From Flavobacteriaceae bacterium UBA3339 (GTDB lineage: Bacteria; Bacteroidota; Bacteroidia; Flavobacteriales; Flavobacteriaceae), in assembly GCA_002360925.1 (NCBI GenBank), contig DERN01000003.1, positions 1 to 64,000 on the forward strand: 64,000 bases of DNA. The letters are read 5' to 3'. Shown here in pieces: positions 32,653 through 40,841 of this stretch (within the stretch, counting starts at the first letter, position 1; the number at the start of each line of letters is the position of its first letter). Under the pieces are notes generated by a model. The model did no database searches. It was not told the origin of the DNA and saw only the letters and a list, made by a program, of their open reading frames with translations. The position numbers and the translations under genes were made by a program.

Positions 32653-32795
32653 GTTTAAAAATTTAGATTTGAGTCAAAAATATTAGGACTAATAAATTAA
32701 AGCAAGGTTTTGTCTTTCCACTCAAAAAAATGGTGCAAAATAGTGTATAATGGTGATTTTTATTTAATTAGAAAATCAATAAGTATTCAACTGGC

Positions 32796-32838
32796 TTTTG
32801 ATACCCAAAAAAAGTACGGTATCAAGACGGTATCAAAA
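32796..32838. repeat. GGTATCAA arm-type repeats, right end
   Basis: One inverted copy (TTTTGATACC, 32796-32805) and two direct copies (CGGTATCAAG, 32817-32826; CGGTATCAAA, 32828-32837) lie between the integrase gene and attR. They match the left-end copies at 19626-19646 and probably bind the integrase arm domain. Confidence 0.55.
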
Positions 32839-32909
32839 ATATAGTGAAGAATAGTTAAATAAAAAAAGCTACAAAAATATAACTTATTGATTTAATATGT
32901 TTTAAATAA

Positions 32910-32936
32910 AAAAAGCACTCAAATTGAGTGCTTTTT
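32910..32936 (-). terminator. Element-supplied terminator downstream of tRNA-Met
   Basis: AAAAAGCACTCAA / TTGAGTGCTTTTT forms a perfect stem just inside the right attachment repeat, directly after the tRNA 3' end. It replaces the original chromosomal terminator now found at 19517-19544. Confidence 0.8.
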
Positions 32937-32950
32937 GTGGTCCAACCTGG
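32937..32950 (+). repeat. attR: 14-bp direct repeat within tRNA-Met
   Basis: GTGGTCCAACCTGG is identical to 19549-19562. It covers the discriminator base, the 3' acceptor strand and part of the T stem of the tRNA, so integration preserved an intact tRNA gene. Confidence 0.88.
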
Positions 32951-33011
32951 GCTCGAACCAGGGACCACCTGATTATGAGTCAGGTGCTCTAACCAACTGA
33001 GCTATTGGACC
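32938..33011 (-). tRNA. tRNA-Met (CAU)
   Basis: Read on the minus strand: acceptor GGTCCAA / TTGGACC with discriminator A, D arm AGCTCAGTTGGTTAGAGC, anticodon arm CCTGACTCATAATCAGG with anticodon CAT, T arm CCTGGTTCGAGCCCAGG. The CCA end is not encoded. The anticodon CAU could be elongator Met or, after C34 modification, Ile2; the start of the acceptor stem (G1-C72 pair) is not that of an initiator tRNA. Integration site of the mobile element. Confidence 0.93.
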
Positions 33012-33086
33012 AGTATCTGTTAGACGAGTGCAATATTACTACGTTTTTTTAGTTTCTGCAAGTGCTCGTTAAACTTTTTTGTAATT

Positions 33087-33488
33087 TTATTTAATTTCCT
33101 GACATAGTTCTACTAAAACTCCGTTTGTACCTTTTGGATGCAAAAAAGCAACTAATTTATTATCAGCACCTTTCTTCGGAGTTTCATTTAAAACAATAAA
33201 CCCTTCATTCTTCAAACGTAGAATTTCAGCTTCAATATCTTCTACATCAAAAGCAATATGATGAATTCCTTCGCCTTTTTTTTCTAAGAATTTAGCAATC
33301 GCAGAATCAGGATTTGTTGCTTCTAACAATTCAATTTTATTGGGACCGTTCATAAAAAAAGACGTTTTCACTCCTTCCGAAGCCACTTCTTCTTCTTTAT
33401 AAGCAGGAACTCCTAAAAGTTTTTCAAACAATACGTTTGATTCTGCCAGGTTTTTAACTGCAATTCCGATATGTTCTATTTTTCTCAT
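33087..33488 (-). CDS. mce: Methylmalonyl-CoA epimerase (133 aa)
   Basis: A short glyoxalase/VOC-fold protein of the usual family length. Metal ligands are visible: His in IEHIGIAV (residue 5), His in GEGIHHIAFDV and Glu in VLVELCQE. It interconverts R and S methylmalonyl-CoA in the propionate/succinate pathway with methylmalonyl-CoA mutase, in the cytosol. It stands alone, divergent from rbfA, with a perfect -7 box (TATCTTTGC on the minus strand) at 33511-33519. Confidence 0.93.
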   Translation of the reverse strand: MRKIEHIGIAVKNLAESNVLFEKLLGVPAYKEEEVASEGVKTSFFMNGPNKIELLEATNPDSAIAKFLEKKGEGIHHIAFDVEDIEAEILRLKNEGFIVLNETPKKGADNKLVAFLHPKGTNGVLVELCQEIK

Positions 33489-33510
33489 GACGCATTTTGC
33501 TTTTGTATTG

Positions 33511-33519
33511 GCAAAGATA
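33511..33519 (-). promoter_or_regulatory. -7 box of mce
   Basis: Minus-strand TATCTTTGC is a perfect TAnnTTTGC match, 23 bp upstream of the mce start, giving a very short leader. Confidence 0.65.
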
Positions 33520-33541
33520 AATATATATCGACACCTTTTCG

Positions 33542-33549
33542 TATTTTTG
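33542..33549 (+). promoter_or_regulatory. -7 box of rbfA (nearly leaderless transcript)
   Basis: TATTTTTG matches TAnnTTTG and ends only 4 bp before the rbfA ATG at 33554. If used, transcription would begin at or within a few bases of the start codon. Confidence 0.5.
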
Positions 33550-33553
33550 TCGA

Positions 33554-33946
33554 ATGGAAACGAACAGACAGAAAAAAATGGGAGCTCTGTTGCAGGAAGA
33601 ATTAGTAGATATTCTGCAAGGAGAAGTACGTAAAAACGGAATTTCCAATCTAATTATATCGGTATCAAAAGTTGTGGTAACAACAGATTTATCTATTGCA
33701 AAAGTGTATTTAAGCATTTTTCCGACCGAAAAATCAGCCGAATTATTAAAAGCAATTCAATCGAACGCTCCTTTGGTTAAACATGATTTAGCTCAGCGTG
33801 TGAAAAATCAATTAAGAAAAGTTCCGAGTTTGATGTTTTATATCGATGATTCATTAGATTATATCGAACAAATCGATAATGCTTTGAAAGGAGATGAAAA
33901 TCCGATTGAAAACAGAGAATTATTAATGCGTAGAAAGAAAAAATAA
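33554..33946 (+). CDS. rbfA: 30S ribosome-binding factor A (130 aa)
   Basis: The family opening (ETNRQKKMGALLQEELVDIL) and the KH-like core (ISVSKVVVTTDLSIAKVYLSIFP, then LRKVPSLMFYIDDSLDYIEQID) are clear. RbfA assists late maturation of the small ribosomal subunit and cold adaptation, acting on the 5' end helix of 16S rRNA. The C-terminal Lys/Arg tail (RRKKK) is normal. It is followed after 2 bp by a LolC/E-like permease gene, an arrangement common in Flavobacteriia. Confidence 0.95.
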   Translation: METNRQKKMGALLQEELVDILQGEVRKNGISNLIISVSKVVVTTDLSIAKVYLSIFPTEKSAELLKAIQSNAPLVKHDLAQRVKNQLRKVPSLMFYIDDSLDYIEQIDNALKGDENPIENRELLMRRKKK

Positions 33947-33948
33947 TC

Positions 33949-35154
33949 TTGGTAAATCCGGTTTTCTATATCGCAAAACGTTACGCTTTTAGTAAAAGTA
34001 AAACAAAAGCCATTAATGTTATTACACGTATTTCGTCTGTCGGAATCATTGTAAGCAGCATGGCTTTATTTATTGTTTTATCTGTTTTTAGCGGTTTAGA
34101 AAGCTTTGCACTTTCGTTCACAAATGTTATCGATCCTGATTTGGTTCTTCTTCCAAAGAAAGGAAAAGTTATTTCACTTACTTCAGATCAACAAAACAAA
34201 CTGAATTCTGTTAAAGAAATTGCGTCTTTTTCGAAAGTAATTGAAGATCGTGTTGTTTTTACTTTCGGCGAAAAGCAACTTGTAGCAAATATTAAAGCGG
34301 TCGACAGTAATTATATTAAAACAGTTGCAATTAACGAATATCTTCCTTACGGTCGTTGGCTCGATCCGAATACAAACGACGCGGTTTTAGGTTTTGGATT
34401 AGCAAATGAACTTTCTGTCGGAATGTTTTCGAACGATAAATTGTTAGAAGTTTTGGCAATGAAACCCGGAAAAGGAATCATTACAATGCCCGAAGATGCG
34501 TACATAAAACTTCCGTTATATCCTTCGGGAATTTATAGTCTTAATAATATAGATACCGATAACAAATACATTTATACCGATTTTAGTATTGGGAAGGATT
34601 TGTTTGGTTTTTCCGAAAATCAAGCTTCCAAAATCGAATTCAAGTTAAAGAATTCTTCAAAAGAATCTTCGGTAATTAAATCTCTTCAAACGATTTTTGG
34701 AGACAATATTACAATTAAAAACCGCGCACAATTAAACGAAGGATTGTATAAAATGCTTAAAACCGAAAGTTTAGCAATTTATTTAATCTTTACTTTAATT
34801 ATTATAGTAACCCTTTTTTGTTTAACCGGAGCTTTAATTATGATTATTCTAGAAAAGAAAGATCATATAAAAACGTTGTGGGATATTGGTTTTAACAAAA
34901 AATCTTTAAAGCGAATTTTCTTAAATCAAGGTTTAATCCTTACAATTGGCGGAACTATTTTAGGTTTAACTTTAGGAATAATCATTACGTTACTTCAACA
35001 ACATTTTGGCTGGGTTAAAATAAATGAAGTACAATCGTATCCAGTTCTTTTTAAATGGGAAAACGGATTGTTGGTTTTATTAACCATTATTGTTTTAGGA
35101 ACAATTGCTTCATATATTGCTGCTAGCAGGATAAAATTTATATTGAGAAAATAA
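33949..35154 (+). CDS. FtsX/LolC-E-type ABC transporter permease (401 aa)
   Basis: Starts with TTG at 33949, 2 bp after the rbfA stop; no ATG near the conserved N-terminus (FYIAKRYAFSKSKTKAINVITRIS) fits. One N-terminal TM (about 25-50), a long periplasmic MacB-PCD-like domain (about 50-265) and three C-terminal TMs (about 275-300, 325-350, 370-395) are the LolC/LolE layout. Expected role: releasing lipoproteins from the inner membrane with a LolD ATPase and LolA (family knowledge). The ATPase gene is not next to it. Confidence 0.88.
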   Translation: MVNPVFYIAKRYAFSKSKTKAINVITRISSVGIIVSSMALFIVLSVFSGLESFALSFTNVIDPDLVLLPKKGKVISLTSDQQNKLNSVKEIASFSKVIEDRVVFTFGEKQLVANIKAVDSNYIKTVAINEYLPYGRWLDPNTNDAVLGFGLANELSVGMFSNDKLLEVLAMKPGKGIITMPEDAYIKLPLYPSGIYSLNNIDTDNKYIYTDFSIGKDLFGFSENQASKIEFKLKNSSKESSVIKSLQTIFGDNITIKNRAQLNEGLYKMLKTESLAIYLIFTLIIIVTLFCLTGALIMIILEKKDHIKTLWDIGFNKKSLKRIFLNQGLILTIGGTILGLTLGIIITLLQQHFGWVKINEVQSYPVLFKWENGLLVLLTIIVLGTIASYIAASRIKFILRK

Positions 35155-35221
35155 TTTTTGCATTTTCAAAAACTTTATTTTACTTTTATTCACAATTAAT
35201 TAACTCTCTTAACATTTTAAT

Positions 35222-35599
35222 ATGAAAAAGATTTTGTTCTTTGTCGCAATAGTTTCTTTTACTTCATTTGGATTAGTTTCATGTTCAGAAGACGATCCGG
35301 TAATGGAAACTCCAACTCCTAATCCAAACCCGAATGTTGGGAAACAATTAAAATTAGTTCCTAATGCAACATTTATCAAATTAGGAGAAGAAGTTACTTT
35401 TAAAGCAACAAGCGGCGGAACTGATGTTACAGATGCTACCTTTTATGTAAACGGAAATCCTATTAAAGGAAATAAATATAAATTAGTACACGAAGGAACA
35501 AATGCTCCGGTAATTGGAGAGATTAAAGCACATACTCGCAGAGCAGGTTACAAAGACAGCGAAGTTGTTACAATTCAGTTTGCTCAACAACCTTACTAA
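35222..35599 (+). CDS. Lipoprotein of unknown function (125 aa)
   Basis: A lipobox (LVSCSEDD, Cys at residue 21) follows a classic signal sequence, so the protein is lipid-anchored. The acidic SEDD after the Cys could act as a Bacteroidota lipoprotein export signal. A Pro/Asn linker (PTPNPNPN) leads to one Ig-like/Big domain (LVPNATFIKLGEEVTFKATSGGTDVTDATFYVNG). Role unknown; it stands alone between the permease gene and a terminator. Confidence 0.78.
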   Translation: MKKILFFVAIVSFTSFGLVSCSEDDPVMETPTPNPNPNVGKQLKLVPNATFIKLGEEVTFKATSGGTDVTDATFYVNGNPIKGNKYKLVHEGTNAPVIGEIKAHTRRAGYKDSEVVTIQFAQQPY

Positions 35600-35614
35600 A
35601 AAAAATTTAATAAT

Positions 35615-35645
35615 AAAAAAACCAGTAGCATTGCTACTGGTTTTT
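35615..35645. terminator. Bidirectional terminator
   Basis: AACCAGTAGCA / TGCTACTGGTT flanked by A and T runs lies between the convergent genes 35222-35599 and 35667-37721. Confidence 0.88.
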
Positions 35646-35666
35646 ACTTTTTATATAATCACGAGA

Positions 35667-37721
35667 TTATTTAAAATCTGCATCAGAAACACCTTCGTTT
35701 ACTTTTACATCAGTTGCTTTAAATTCAAGCGACATTCCTGGTCCTAAAGGTAATGAAGTAGCATGAGCAACTTTAATTCCTTTTACTTCTTTGTAATCTC
35801 CAAAAGTAGAAGTCATTTCAAAAGTTTGTCCTTGCGCTTCGATAGCTTGAGTTGTCGCAACTTTTAATCCAGTAGCAACACTATAATATGTTGTAGATTT
35901 ATCTTTTTTCAACACATATACTTCTTCTCCATTGAATGATTCAATTCCTGTTAATTCAAAAGAAGCAGCATTTTTCAAATCTTCCAATTCATCAAACATT
36001 TTAGCCGAAGCTTGTGCTTCTTTTAAATCGTCACCTTTTAATTCTTGTTTTTGACCTTGATTAATAGCATATCCGAAAGTAGGAGTAATTACTTGTTTCA
36101 TTATTTCCATTCCCATTCCGTTCAAAGACATCATTGATTGCCCTTTGCTGGTTTGTTTTTGAGTCATTGTAATTTCCATTCCTTGCATTTCTCCTTTAGA
36201 AACCACGCTTAAAGATTTTACTTCTTTCAACTTTTTCTCACCACCAATTGCTTTAATAAAGTTTTCGATTACAGTTTTAGAAGTAACTCCTGCAGGAGCT
36301 GCTTTTTTGAATACAGGCTTTTCTGTTGGATTACCTAATTTATCATAGTAATTAACTGGGTAACCTAATTTCTCTAATGACGGAGCCACATCTGCACCTT
36401 TTCCGGCAATAACAATACGCATATTTTCTGATTTGAAATATTTGTTTGCTGCACGTTGAACATCAGCTACAGTAACTGCTTGAATATTTTTAATGAAGTT
36501 TTCGTAAAAATCAGCTGGTAATTCTTGAGTTTTCGTTCTTAAAGCAAACGATGCAATTGTACCAGGTTTTTGAGTTTCCATTACGAAATTTCCGATAAAT
36601 TTAGCTTTTGCTAAGTCTAATTCAGCTTGAGTTACAGGCTCTTTTTTGATTTTATGTAATTCGTTCATAAATTCAACAACTGCAGAATCTGTTACAGCAT
36701 TACGAACAGAAGCCGTTGATTTGAATTTTGAAGTGTATTTACCAGAACCAATTGAAGAATATGCTCCGTAAGTCCATCCGTGAGCTTCGCGTAAGTTTAA
36801 GAACAAACGTCCTTCACCTCCACCACCAAGGATTTGGTTAGCCATTAAAGCCGAAAAATAATCTTTATCGGTTAATTTTAATTTTACCGTATTAACTAAA
36901 GCGATTTCAGATTGAACCGCATTTGGCATGTCTACGAAATCGATTTGAGTTTTAGCAACATCAATCGGATCAGCATATTTTACTTCTGGAGCAGAAGCTT
37001 TTTTCCACTTTCCGAATAATTTCTCAACTTGTTTCTTAACGTCTTTAAACTTCACATCACCTACAACTACTAAATATGCTTTTGCCGGCACAAAAAATGT
37101 TGCATAGTTTTGTTTAACGTCTTCTAAAGTAACATTGTTTAATGTTTCTTCTGTTACAAATTCTCCGTTTGGATGTTGTTTTCCGAAAAGTAAAGCATTT
37201 TCAACTCGACCAGCAATAGCTGTAACCGATTTTTCTTGAGTTTTTAAACCTTCGATTGATTGTTGTTTTGCTTTATCGAATTCGTCTTGAGAAAATAATG
37301 GACTAAAAGCTCCTTCAGCCATTAATTCTAATAAACGACTGCTGTATTTAGACAATCCGCTTGCCGAAGCTCCCGTATTCCAAAAATTGATATTAGCTCC
37401 TAAGAAATCAACTTCATCGTTGAATTTATCTTTCGGAGTTTTTGTAGTTCCGTTACCAACAACAGCACTTGTTAAGCTAGAAACACCTGCTTTGTTTCCT
37501 TCATAATAAGGAGGCGTATCAATTGTTAACGTATAACTAACGCGTGGTAATTTGTGATCTTCTACTACCAACACTTTCAAACCATTCTTTAATGTAAACT
37601 CTTGCGGTTTTTGAACGTGAACGGTTGGCATAGGTCCCGGCTGAGGCTGCGGGCGTTTAATTTGAGCTTCTGCACTAATAGTTAGTAACAAAGCTGATGC
37701 TAATAATAATATTTTTTTCAT
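35667..37721 (-). CDS. M16-family peptidase-like protein, inactive subunit, with extra C-terminal domain (684 aa)
   Basis: After a signal peptide (residues 1-19, ending ISAEAQ), residues about 35-460 form two M16 lobes, but the HxxEH zinc motif is absent at its expected place (KAGVSSLTSAVVGNG), as in the non-catalytic partner of heterodimeric M16 peptidases. Residues about 495-684 form an additional beta-rich domain resembling LolA/outer-membrane lipoprotein-sorting folds (KSLSVVSKGEMQGMEITM; VYVLKKDKSTTYYSVATGLKV). It lies 14 bp downstream of a catalytically complete M16 gene, its likely partner. Confidence 0.88.
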   Translation of the reverse strand: MKKILLLASALLLTISAEAQIKRPQPQPGPMPTVHVQKPQEFTLKNGLKVLVVEDHKLPRVSYTLTIDTPPYYEGNKAGVSSLTSAVVGNGTTKTPKDKFNDEVDFLGANINFWNTGASASGLSKYSSRLLELMAEGAFSPLFSQDEFDKAKQQSIEGLKTQEKSVTAIAGRVENALLFGKQHPNGEFVTEETLNNVTLEDVKQNYATFFVPAKAYLVVVGDVKFKDVKKQVEKLFGKWKKASAPEVKYADPIDVAKTQIDFVDMPNAVQSEIALVNTVKLKLTDKDYFSALMANQILGGGGEGRLFLNLREAHGWTYGAYSSIGSGKYTSKFKSTASVRNAVTDSAVVEFMNELHKIKKEPVTQAELDLAKAKFIGNFVMETQKPGTIASFALRTKTQELPADFYENFIKNIQAVTVADVQRAANKYFKSENMRIVIAGKGADVAPSLEKLGYPVNYYDKLGNPTEKPVFKKAAPAGVTSKTVIENFIKAIGGEKKLKEVKSLSVVSKGEMQGMEITMTQKQTSKGQSMMSLNGMGMEIMKQVITPTFGYAINQGQKQELKGDDLKEAQASAKMFDELEDLKNAASFELTGIESFNGEEVYVLKKDKSTTYYSVATGLKVATTQAIEAQGQTFEMTSTFGDYKEVKGIKVAHATSLPLGPGMSLEFKATDVKVNEGVSDADFK

Positions 37722-37735
37722 TTTGTTTACTGTTC

Positions 37736-39061
37736 TTATTTAGCCGAATCTTCTTTTGCTGGCACGTAATCTAATAATAAACGAGAATTGCTGTTTAAAT
37801 ATTTTTTAGCGATATCTCTAATCTCTTCTCTTGTAATTGAACGATAAATATCAATTTCTTCGTTAATTAAGTTGATATCTCCGTATAATAAATAGTTAGT
37901 CGCTAAGTTTTCAGCTAAACCTTCTAAATCAGAATTTTGGCTTACATAACGACTTTCGAAATCATTTTGTAATTTTTGATAATCTCTTTCCGAAATTAAT
38001 TCTGTTTGTAATTTAGCGATTTCAGCATCAATTTCAGCTTGCAATTGTGGACGAGTTGTTTCACCCATTGGAAGACTGATGATTAAATACATTCCGTAAT
38101 CTTCTTGTGCATAGTTGAAAGCCGACAATTGTAAAGCCATTTTTTTCTCATCAACGATTTTCTTTTGCATTGGAGAAGATTTACCTCCAGATAAATAAGA
38201 AGAAATCATATCTAATACACGAGCCTCACGCGTTTTCATAGAAGGCGTTCTATAAGCTGTGATGTACATTGGAATTTGAATGTTAGCATCGTAAGCAGTT
38301 GCGTGAATTTCTTTTGTAATTGGATTTTCCTGAATGTTTACACGCGGAACATCTGCTCCTCTTTTAACGATTCCGAAATATTTTTGAACCAATTCTTTCG
38401 TTTTAGCAAATTCAATATCTCCAGCAATTACTAAAACTGCATTATTTGGAACATAATATTTTTTATTGAAAGCTTGAAATTCTTCTAAAGTTGCAGCATC
38501 TAAATGCTCCATAGAACCAATTGGCGCCCAACGATAAGGGTGTTTTGTAAATAAGTTCTTTTTAACTTCTGTAATCCAGTTTCCGTAAGGACTGTTATCC
38601 ACACGTAAACGTTTTTCTTCTTTTACAACTTCGTTTTGTGTATCAACACCAATTTGGTTGATTACTGGTTGAAGCAAACGCTCTGATTCCATCCAAACAG
38701 CCAATTCTAAATTGTTAGAAGGGAATACTTCGTAATAATAGGTACGATCGTCTGATGTATTTGCATTGTTATGACCACCGTTTGAAGTCACCAATTTAAA
38801 CCATTCTCCACGTTCGATATTTTCTGTACCTTCAAACAAAAGATGCTCGAAAAAGTGAGCGAAACCTGTACGTTCAGGATTTTCATCTTTTGCTCCTACA
38901 TGATACATCACTGAAGTAACCACTACGGGAGCCGATTTGTCTTGATGTAAAACTACATGCAAACCATTGTCCAGAGTGTATTCTTCAAATTCAACTTTCT
39001 GCGCTACCATGGCACCGTTTATCAATAGTGCTGTAGCTAAAGCCGTTAAAGATTTTCTCAT
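37736..39061 (-). CDS. M16-family zinc peptidase, catalytic subunit (441 aa)
   Basis: A signal peptide (residues 1-20, ending GAMVAQ) precedes an M16 catalytic lobe with the inverted zinc motif HFFEH (in TGFAHFFEHLLFEGTE) and a downstream Glu ligand (QNEVVKEEKRLRVDN). A second lobe completes the clamshell. Predicted to degrade peptides in the periplasm together with the downstream inactive subunit (35667-37721). The start at 39061 fits the signal peptide. It is divergent from rplU. Confidence 0.92.
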   Translation of the reverse strand: MRKSLTALATALLINGAMVAQKVEFEEYTLDNGLHVVLHQDKSAPVVVTSVMYHVGAKDENPERTGFAHFFEHLLFEGTENIERGEWFKLVTSNGGHNNANTSDDRTYYYEVFPSNNLELAVWMESERLLQPVINQIGVDTQNEVVKEEKRLRVDNSPYGNWITEVKKNLFTKHPYRWAPIGSMEHLDAATLEEFQAFNKKYYVPNNAVLVIAGDIEFAKTKELVQKYFGIVKRGADVPRVNIQENPITKEIHATAYDANIQIPMYITAYRTPSMKTREARVLDMISSYLSGGKSSPMQKKIVDEKKMALQLSAFNYAQEDYGMYLIISLPMGETTRPQLQAEIDAEIAKLQTELISERDYQKLQNDFESRYVSQNSDLEGLAENLATNYLLYGDINLINEEIDIYRSITREEIRDIAKKYLNSNSRLLLDYVPAKEDSAK

Positions 39062-39190
39062 AACTGCGATATAATTAATTTAATTTTCTAATTAGTGCGC
39101 AATTTCGTGATTTTGTTACATTTAAATTCTTCTTTTTTTTAATAATTTTATTTTATTCGATTAATTTTTTAAAAACGAACAACTTACATT

Positions 39191-39219
39191 TTGAATTTCA
39201 ATATTTTTTGTATATTTGC
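39191..39219 (+). promoter_or_regulatory. Promoter of rplU-rpmA
   Basis: TTG (39191-39193) and TATATTTGC (39211-39219) are 17 nt apart, a good Bacteroidota -33/-7 match, 31 bp upstream of the rplU start. Confidence 0.75.
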
Positions 39220-39250
39220 ACACTCGTTAAACTAATTAAATTTAATTGTT

Positions 39251-39562
39251 ATGTACGCAATCGTAGAGATAGCAGGGCAACAATTCAAAGTTAGCAAAGA
39301 CCAAAAAGTTTATGTTCACCGTTTAGCAGCTGAAGAAGGAACTAATGTTACTTTTGACAAAGTTCTTTTAGTTGATAATGCAGGAACAATTACTTTAGGC
39401 GCCCCAGCTATAACAGGAGCTTCAGTAGGAGCGAAAGTTTTAAAGCACCTTCAAGGTGATAAAGTTATCGTTTTCAAAAAGAAAAGAAGAAAAGGATACA
39501 AAAAGAAAAATGGTCACAGACAAGCATTGACTCAAATCGTAATCGAGGGAATCAATATCTAA
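39251..39562 (+). CDS. rplU: 50S ribosomal protein L21 (103 aa)
   Basis: Conserved L21 start (MYAIVEIAGQQFKVSKDQKVYVHRL) and the C-terminal KRRKGYKKKNGHRQ motif that contacts 23S rRNA. Length is normal. It is co-transcribed with rpmA 40 bp downstream, the usual arrangement. Confidence 0.98.
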   Translation: MYAIVEIAGQQFKVSKDQKVYVHRLAAEEGTNVTFDKVLLVDNAGTITLGAPAITGASVGAKVLKHLQGDKVIVFKKKRRKGYKKKNGHRQALTQIVIEGINI

Positions 39563-39602
39563 TCTGTAACTAAAAGTATTAACAATTTAAAACCAAAACA
39601 TC

Positions 39603-39863
39603 ATGGCTCACAAGAAAGGTGTAGGTAGTTCTAAGAACGGTAGAGAATCAGAATCGAAACGTTTAGGTGTTAAGATTTATGGTGGTCAAGCTGCTATTGC
39701 TGGAAACATCATTGTAAGACAAAGAGGTTCAAAACATAACGCAGGTGAAAACGTGTACATGGGAAAAGATCATACTTTACATGCTAAAGTTGATGGAGTT
39801 GTACAGTTCACTAAAAAGAGAGACAACAAGTCTTTCGTTTCTGTAGTTCCTTTTGAAGCTTAA
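39603..39863 (+). CDS. rpmA: 50S ribosomal protein L27 (86 aa)
   Basis: The L27 signature is complete: MAHKKGVGSSKNGRESESKR, then GGQAAIAGNIIVRQRG and GENVYMGKDHTL. The N-terminus begins directly with AHKKG, without the cleavable extension found in Firmicutes. It reaches toward the peptidyl-transferase centre. It ends 21 bp before a terminator shared with no other gene. Confidence 0.98.
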   Translation: MAHKKGVGSSKNGRESESKRLGVKIYGGQAAIAGNIIVRQRGSKHNAGENVYMGKDHTLHAKVDGVVQFTKKRDNKSFVSVVPFEA

Positions 39864-39884
39864 TCTTCTTAGACAGAAAAAATT

Positions 39885-39910
39885 AAAGCATCTCTTATAA
39901 GAGATGCTTT
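39885..39910. terminator. Terminator of rplU-rpmA
   Basis: AAAGCATCTCTTA / TAAGAGATGCTTT is a perfect palindrome followed by a T run, 22 bp after the rpmA stop; it may also serve the convergent MBL gene. Confidence 0.9.
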
Positions 39911-39967
39911 TTTATTATTTTAAACCTTGAGAAACCTCTCATAAAACGATGTTTCAATCTTAAGGCT

Positions 39968-40702
39968 TTAAACTTTAGATCCACTTTCGTATACAGCTGT
40001 TTTCATATCATGATAAAAAAGAAGTTTCCATTGTTCTTTTACAGCTTCTACCTCCCACTCTTTTCGTAATTCCATTGCTTTTTTTCCGTTAAAATCGGTT
40101 TTAAAAGCTATATGTTTTCGCAAATGTCCAGAAGTAGGCAAATCATCTGCTCCATAAAAAGTAGTTTCATTATGTTCTCGAATCCAAAAAACCTGATGAA
40201 AAGGCGCATGCGCATTCGTAACTTTGTATTGGATTTCGGGTGTTAGATTTCCTTCGTCTTCCTTCATCCACACAATATTTGGCAACGTTTTTAAAGCCTT
40301 TAATAATTCATGATTATACGAAGAACTCGATATTTGTTGCAAAGCTATTTCATAAGTACGCTCTTGAATGTAAATAGTTGCTTTGGGAAAATTACAAATA
40401 AATGATCCGTTATCGAAATAACCTAATCCGTCTGTATGATCTTTATGTAAATGCGAAATCAATATTTTAGAAATAGTATCGGGATCAATTTGAAGCTCGT
40501 ATAGTTTTTGAAGTATTACAGGAATTCCGTCTTCCAAAAAACCTAATCCAACATCCAATAAAACACGATCGTTTGCAGTAGTTACCAAAAAAGGCTGAAT
40601 TGCAAGTTTTATTACTTTTGATTCATCATTTGTATTTAGATATTCAAAATTCTTATTTGAATCGACCTTAAAGTTTCCTAGTTTTACCGCTTGTATTTCC
40701 AT
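39968..40702 (-). CDS. MBL-fold metallo-hydrolase (244 aa)
   Basis: The metallo-beta-lactamase zinc motif HLHKDH is present (LISHLHKDHTDGLGYF), followed by His in NAHAPFHQVF, Asp in YGADDLPTS and His in FYHDMKT as further ligands. Residues are in the order of quorum-quenching lactonase-type or general MBL hydrolases; the substrate cannot be deduced. Single-gene unit with no signal peptide, so cytosolic. Confidence 0.88.
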   Translation of the reverse strand: MEIQAVKLGNFKVDSNKNFEYLNTNDESKVIKLAIQPFLVTTANDRVLLDVGLGFLEDGIPVILQKLYELQIDPDTISKILISHLHKDHTDGLGYFDNGSFICNFPKATIYIQERTYEIALQQISSSSYNHELLKALKTLPNIVWMKEDEGNLTPEIQYKVTNAHAPFHQVFWIREHNETTFYGADDLPTSGHLRKHIAFKTDFNGKKAMELRKEWEVEAVKEQWKLLFYHDMKTAVYESGSKV

Positions 40703-40760
40703 AACTCATTAAATAACTTTTGCAAAGATACGCAATCTCAATACGATTAAAACAAAAGCA

Positions 40761-40789
40761 AAACCGACACTTTTTAACGACATCGGTTT
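40761..40789 (-). terminator. Probable terminator of the RiPP operon
   Basis: AAACCGA / TCGGTTT with a 15-nt loop lies downstream of the TonB-receptor remnant; on the minus strand T-rich sequence follows. A short stem with a long loop, so uncertain. Confidence 0.4.
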
Positions 40790-40841
40790 AAAAACAACTA
40801 AAATAATACTATAATCTATTTTATTTATTCACTTAAAACAT

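Larger units (their letters stand above)
19549..32950. mobile_element. Integrative mobilizable element in tRNA-Met (about 13.4 kb)
   Basis: Bounded by a 14-bp direct repeat of the tRNA-Met 3' end, with a tyrosine integrase gene next to the tRNA. It carries an excisionase-like HTH gene, primase, helicase, mobC, relaxase and an oriT-like hairpin, but no type IV secretion genes or coupling ATPase, so it should depend on a helper conjugative element. Cargo: AlbA_2 ATPase with membrane protein, a Septu-like three-gene module, an antitoxin-like gene and two small genes behind a large palindrome. Both ends carry repeats likely to bind integrase or accessory factors. Confidence 0.88.

Noticed and set aside
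19549..32950. CTnDOT-type self-transmissible conjugative transposon
   Set aside because: No tra genes, coupling ATPase or pilus proteins are present, and the size (about 13 kb) fits a mobilizable element.
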